Source: Methylotenera oryzisoli_B
GTDB lineage: Bacteria > Pseudomonadota > Gammaproteobacteria > Burkholderiales > Methylophilaceae
Assembly (NCBI GenBank): GCA_965613685.1
Contig: OZ277031.1
Span: 1,240,001-1,304,000, forward strand
Reading direction: 5' to 3'
DNA length: 64,000 nucleotides
Shown here: piece after piece, positions 61,693 through 64,000 of the stretch
How the letters are laid out: every line of letters starts with the position of its first letter
Position numbering within the stretch: the first letter of the stretch is position 1
Position numbers and translations under genes: made by a program
Notes under the pieces: model-generated
What the model was told of the DNA's origin: nothing
What the model saw: only the letters and a program-made list of their open reading frames with translations
Databases searched by the model: none

Positions 61693-62322
61693 ATGACTAA
61701 AGACAACAAAACTAAGATTAAGCAGTTACTTGCTAAAGAAGGCAAGATAAGTGTGCGTGATTTACAAAACACGTTAGGTGATGATGGCGTAAATGAATAT
61801 GAAAGTTTGTGGCAAATAGAGGTAGATAAAAAAGACTATTTTAAAAATAAGCCAAGTGCTATTACAGAATATGAAGCATTGATAAAGAAGGCTGACTTTG
61901 CTAACAATAGGGCTGACGGCATAAAGTTAAGCACACGTTCAAAGTTAGACTTTAATGGCAATAACAGCAAAACAAGATTAAGGACTGATGCTGAAAAACT
62001 ATATGAAAAGGCATTAGAACGATTAGAAGAATTAGTTAATGAAGATAGCAGTTTGCACGAATGGTTTGATAGAGAATTAGACTTTACGACTAGCGGTACT
62101 TTAAGCATAGACGTACAAGGAATGCCGCGTGTTGTAACAAGCAGAGGTAATAAATTAACAAGTGGTGCAGCTAGTGCAGTAAGCAAAGCGCAGATAAAAC
62201 GCGATGTATTAGAGAATGCATTGGAACTTGGTAAGGTTGGTTTGGTTGGGGCACTTGGGAAAGAAGATGAAGCAAAGTTGAAAGTGATGATGGCTGACTT
62301 GAAGAAAAAGAGCAGAGAGTAG
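61693..62322 (+). CDS. Unrecognised element protein, 209 residues
   Basis: No family recognised. A charged, mostly helical protein: an N-terminal region with ISVRDLQNTLGDDGVNEYESLW (possibly a small DNA-binding or helical domain), a central coiled-coil stretch (AEKLYEKALERLEELVNE), and a C-terminal Lys-rich tail. No signal peptide or membrane segment. Start ATG is 94 bp after the integrase stop; the ribosome site is weak. AT-rich like its neighbours. Confidence 0.7.
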   Translation: MTKDNKTKIKQLLAKEGKISVRDLQNTLGDDGVNEYESLWQIEVDKKDYFKNKPSAITEYEALIKKADFANNRADGIKLSTRSKLDFNGNNSKTRLRTDAEKLYEKALERLEELVNEDSSLHEWFDRELDFTTSGTLSIDVQGMPRVVTSRGNKLTSGAASAVSKAQIKRDVLENALELGKVGLVGALGKEDEAKLKVMMADLKKKSRE

Positions 62323-62327
62323 CGACA

Positions 62328-62373
62328 GCAAATACACGTGAAATAAGTGCACATTTTTTTGGCGTGTATTTGC
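62328..62373. repeat. Inverted repeat upstream of the 88-residue gene
   Basis: GCAAATACACG (62328-62338) and CGTGTATTTGC (62363-62373) are perfect inverted copies around 24 bases; ATTTGCAAAT overlaps the right arm as a second palindrome. TTGACA follows at 62377-62382. It could be a terminator-like hairpin or an operator for the downstream genes. Confidence 0.6.
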
Positions 62374-62437
62374 AAATTGACAATGTTATAGGTAAGAGTA
62401 AGCTAAGGAATGTAACTTAAACTAAGGGGAAATAACA

Positions 62438-62704
62438 ATGGCTACTAAAAGAAGAAGTGCAGCAGAAATGAAAGAGTATCACTTAGCACAAGCTAAGGAA
62501 TGGGCTGCTAAAGAAAAAGCTGCTAATAAAAGTGGCAGTAAGGATTTAACTAAAGACAGCGAAGGCATTGCTGCACTAGCAGCTGCTTTAGACGAAGTAG
62601 CTAAAATACATAAAATTAAAATACCAGAAGTAATTAAACAAATTTCACGTATTAAGCGCAGTGGTTTAGTTATTACTAATGCTGTTAGAAAAGTTAAGGC
62701 TTAA
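62438..62704 (+). CDS. Unrecognised small basic element protein, 88 residues
   Basis: No family recognised. Very Lys/Ala-rich, predicted helical (AAEMKEYHLAQAKEWAAKEKAA), with a C-terminal IKIPEVIKQISRIKRSGLVI segment. A strong ribosome site (AAGGGGA) precedes the ATG. A nucleic-acid-binding role is plausible from charge only. Confidence 0.7.
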   Translation: MATKRRSAAEMKEYHLAQAKEWAAKEKAANKSGSKDLTKDSEGIAALAAALDEVAKIHKIKIPEVIKQISRIKRSGLVITNAVRKVKA

Positions 62705-62751
62705 ATTAAATATCAACGAGACATGTAAGTAAAAATTTAGGTAGGTAAATT

Positions 62752-63060
62752 ATGTCAATTAAAAAAATTGCTAATCAATTAAATGTTGAATTAATTAATA
62801 GCTTAGAAGTACTAAACTTTATAACATCTAGTAAAAAAAATCACTTTACAGTTAGTGAAGCAAAGCTATGTGAAGCGATTACTGAAGCAACTTATACAAC
62901 GACAGGATATTTTAATACATACGTTTCAACTTATCCTTATGTAGCAGTACATGTTGTTGGTGAAAGCAATAGATTAAGCGAACATAAAGATTGGCTTAAA
63001 GAGCAAATTTCTGCAGTTTTAAGTTCGCATCATACAATTGGCAATGTGAGAATAATGTAA
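62752..63060 (+). CDS. Unrecognised element protein, 102 residues, coupled to a nuclease
   Basis: No family recognised. Begins MSIKKIANQLNVELINSLEVLN; the C-terminal half has alternating hydrophobic strands (YPYVAVHVVGESNRL). Its stop overlaps the next start (TAATG), so the pair is translationally coupled. No catalytic motif seen. An immunity, adaptor or regulatory role toward the nuclease is inference. Confidence 0.7.
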   Translation: MSIKKIANQLNVELINSLEVLNFITSSKKNHFTVSEAKLCEAITEATYTTTGYFNTYVSTYPYVAVHVVGESNRLSEHKDWLKEQISAVLSSHHTIGNVRIM

Positions 63061-63968
63061 TGCCAATCTACCTAAATACTAATAACAAGCTAAAAGAAGT
63101 TGAAGAGAAAGCGTTTAAGCTAGAGCGCGATATTCAGCGTGTGTTTGAGGAAAACTTAGACACAATAATGCAACTTACTTTAGTTAAGAGCGAATTTACT
63201 ATTAAGAATAAGCGCATTGACACACTAGCTTATGACATGCAATCAAATGCATTTATTATTATTGAATATAAGCGTGATAGAAATTTAAGTGTAGTTGATC
63301 AAGGCTTTACTTACTTGAGCTTAATGTTAGAAAACAAAGCTGACTTTATTGTTGAATATAACGAAAGTTTAAAGAAGAACTTAAAGCGTGATGACATAGA
63401 TTGGTCGCAGACACGTGTTGCATTTGTATCAACTGCATTTACAGATAATCAAATACTAGCAACTAACTTTAAAGACATAGCAATTGAGTTATGGGAAGTT
63501 AAGCAGTTTGAAAATAATATTATTTCAGTTACGCCAATTAAAAAAACTAGAGCTGCTGAAAGTATTAAAACAATAACACAACAAAACCAAGCGTTAAGAA
63601 AAGTAAGTGACGAGATAAAGGTTTATACAGAGGACGAACATATTGCGCGAGCAAGTGAAGAAATTGCAGAACTATATGTGAAGTTTAGAGATGCAATACT
63701 TAACTTAGCTGATGGTATTGAAGTTAAACCGCTTAAGCAATATATAGCATTTAAAAAAGATACTAATATTGTTTGTATGAATATACAAAAGAAACAAATA
63801 AGGATGTGGATTGGTGCGAAGTTTGGCACATTAAATGATGCTAAAGAAATTGCTAGAGATGTTAGAAATACAGGACATTGGGGAACTGGTGATTACGAAG
63901 TTGCAGTTGATAATGACAAAGACTTGGAATACATAATGAGTTTGATTAAACAGGTTGTTATTAGCTAA
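63060..63968 (+). CDS. Predicted PD-(D/E)XK nuclease with DUF5655-type C-terminus
   Basis: 302 residues. The N-terminal domain has RIDTLAYD and IIIEYKRDRN, matching the Asp and ExK of the PD-(D/E)XK nuclease fold (NucS-like arrangement). The C-terminal 90 residues (PLKQYIAFKKDTNIVCMNIQKKQ, ending DVRNTGHWGTGDYEVAV) resemble DUF5655. The biological role of this domain pair is not established; a defence or DNA-processing role is possible. Coupled to the upstream 102-residue gene through a TAATG overlap. Confidence 0.82.
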   Translation: MPIYLNTNNKLKEVEEKAFKLERDIQRVFEENLDTIMQLTLVKSEFTIKNKRIDTLAYDMQSNAFIIIEYKRDRNLSVVDQGFTYLSLMLENKADFIVEYNESLKKNLKRDDIDWSQTRVAFVSTAFTDNQILATNFKDIAIELWEVKQFENNIISVTPIKKTRAAESIKTITQQNQALRKVSDEIKVYTEDEHIARASEEIAELYVKFRDAILNLADGIEVKPLKQYIAFKKDTNIVCMNIQKKQIRMWIGAKFGTLNDAKEIARDVRNTGHWGTGDYEVAVDNDKDLEYIMSLIKQVVIS

Positions 63969-63972
63969 TTAA

Positions 63973-64000
63973 ATGGCAAACATAACAATTAATGAAGTGC
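63973..64000 (+). CDS. Start of a further element gene, truncated by the window
   Basis: ATG at 63973 opens MANITINEV and the frame is open to the window end. It begins 4 bp after the nuclease stop. Nothing can be said of its function, and the short length leaves it uncertain. Confidence 0.4.

Larger units (their letters stand above)
60200..64000. mobile_element. Integrated element at tRNA-Met (left end; right end outside window)
   Basis: From about the 3' end of tRNA-Met onward, base composition falls sharply and codon use shifts to A/T endings. A tyrosine integrase reads away from the tRNA, the usual integrative-element layout, and no core gene follows. The second attachment site is not within the window, so size and type (prophage, ICE or island) are unknown. 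Confidence 0.8.

Noticed and set aside
60211..64000. Second attachment site (repeat of the tRNA-Met 3' end)
   Set aside because: No further copy of the ACTCTCACCACCA end was seen; the right boundary must lie outside.
1..64000. CRISPR arrays, insertion sequences, rRNA genes
   Set aside because: No regularly spaced direct repeats, transposase genes with terminal repeats, or rRNA sequence were seen in the window.

Overview
The window is a chromosome segment of a betaproteobacterium. Gene order (rsmD-coaD-ferredoxin, ftsY-ftsE-ftsX-rpoH, lolB-ispE-tRNA-Gln-prs-rplY-pth-ychF, rlmE-ftsH) and protein sequences fit the Nitrosomonadales. An Entner-Doudoroff pair (edd/eda) and the overall style suggest a methylotroph of the Methylophilaceae; this family placement is inference. 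Almost everything is dense core genome of moderate GC. The exception is the last ~3.7 kb, which is visibly AT-rich and begins with an integrase next to a tRNA gene.

Layout. 1-13.4 kb: ftsH (3' part outside the window), rlmE, yhbY, a DUF4149 membrane protein, greA, carB, carA, dapB, a BamE lipoprotein with a long Ala/Pro-rich tail, fur, recN and nadK. 13.5-24.1 kb: a seven-gene nitrate assimilation operon on the minus strand, read porin, cobA-type SUMT, nirB, nitrate transporter, a PP2C phosphatase/Ser-Thr kinase fusion, nirD, nasA. A consensus sigma-54 promoter (TGGCAC-N5-TTGC) lies upstream of it. 24.5-31 kb: hrcA, hemH, a HAD phosphatase, eda, edd and a lipid A-type acyltransferase. 31-35 kb: grpE, dnaK and dnaJ, with sigma-32 promoters before grpE and dnaK. 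35-40 kb: a minus-strand cluster of small genes, coaD, rsmD and two M16 peptidases. 40.5-44 kb: ftsY, ftsE, ftsX and rpoH; a near-perfect CIRCE operator precedes rpoH. 44.1-44.4 kb holds REP-like palindromes. 44.4-47.7 kb: a DUF971 protein and ubiE-ubiJ-ubiB. 47.8-52.7 kb: a Gld-like ABC exporter operon (ATPase, permease, GldG, DUF4340) ending in mutM. 53-60 kb: a TPR lipoprotein, lolB, ispE, tRNA-Gln, prs, rplY, pth and ychF. 60.1 kb to the end: tRNA-Met, then an integrated element with a tyrosine integrase, three unrecognised genes, a PD-(D/E)XK-like nuclease with a DUF5655-type C-terminus, and the first codons of another gene.

How it works together. The nitrate operon is self-contained: outer-membrane porin, inner-membrane transporter, nitrate reductase, NirBD nitrite reductase, and the first siroheme-branch enzyme needed by NirB. 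Its kinase/phosphatase is the one component without a known role. The heat-shock genes form a visible circuit: HrcA should bind the CIRCE in front of rpoH, and RpoH should drive the sigma-32 promoters of grpE and dnaK. Several core genes (lpxL-like, ftsY, ftsE, ispE) have a -10 hexamer 6-7 bases before the start codon, which predicts leaderless mRNAs.

Best candidates for something undescribed: the PP2C-kinase fusion in the nitrate operon, HrcA control of the heat-shock sigma factor, and the translationally coupled small gene plus nuclease in the tRNA-Met element.
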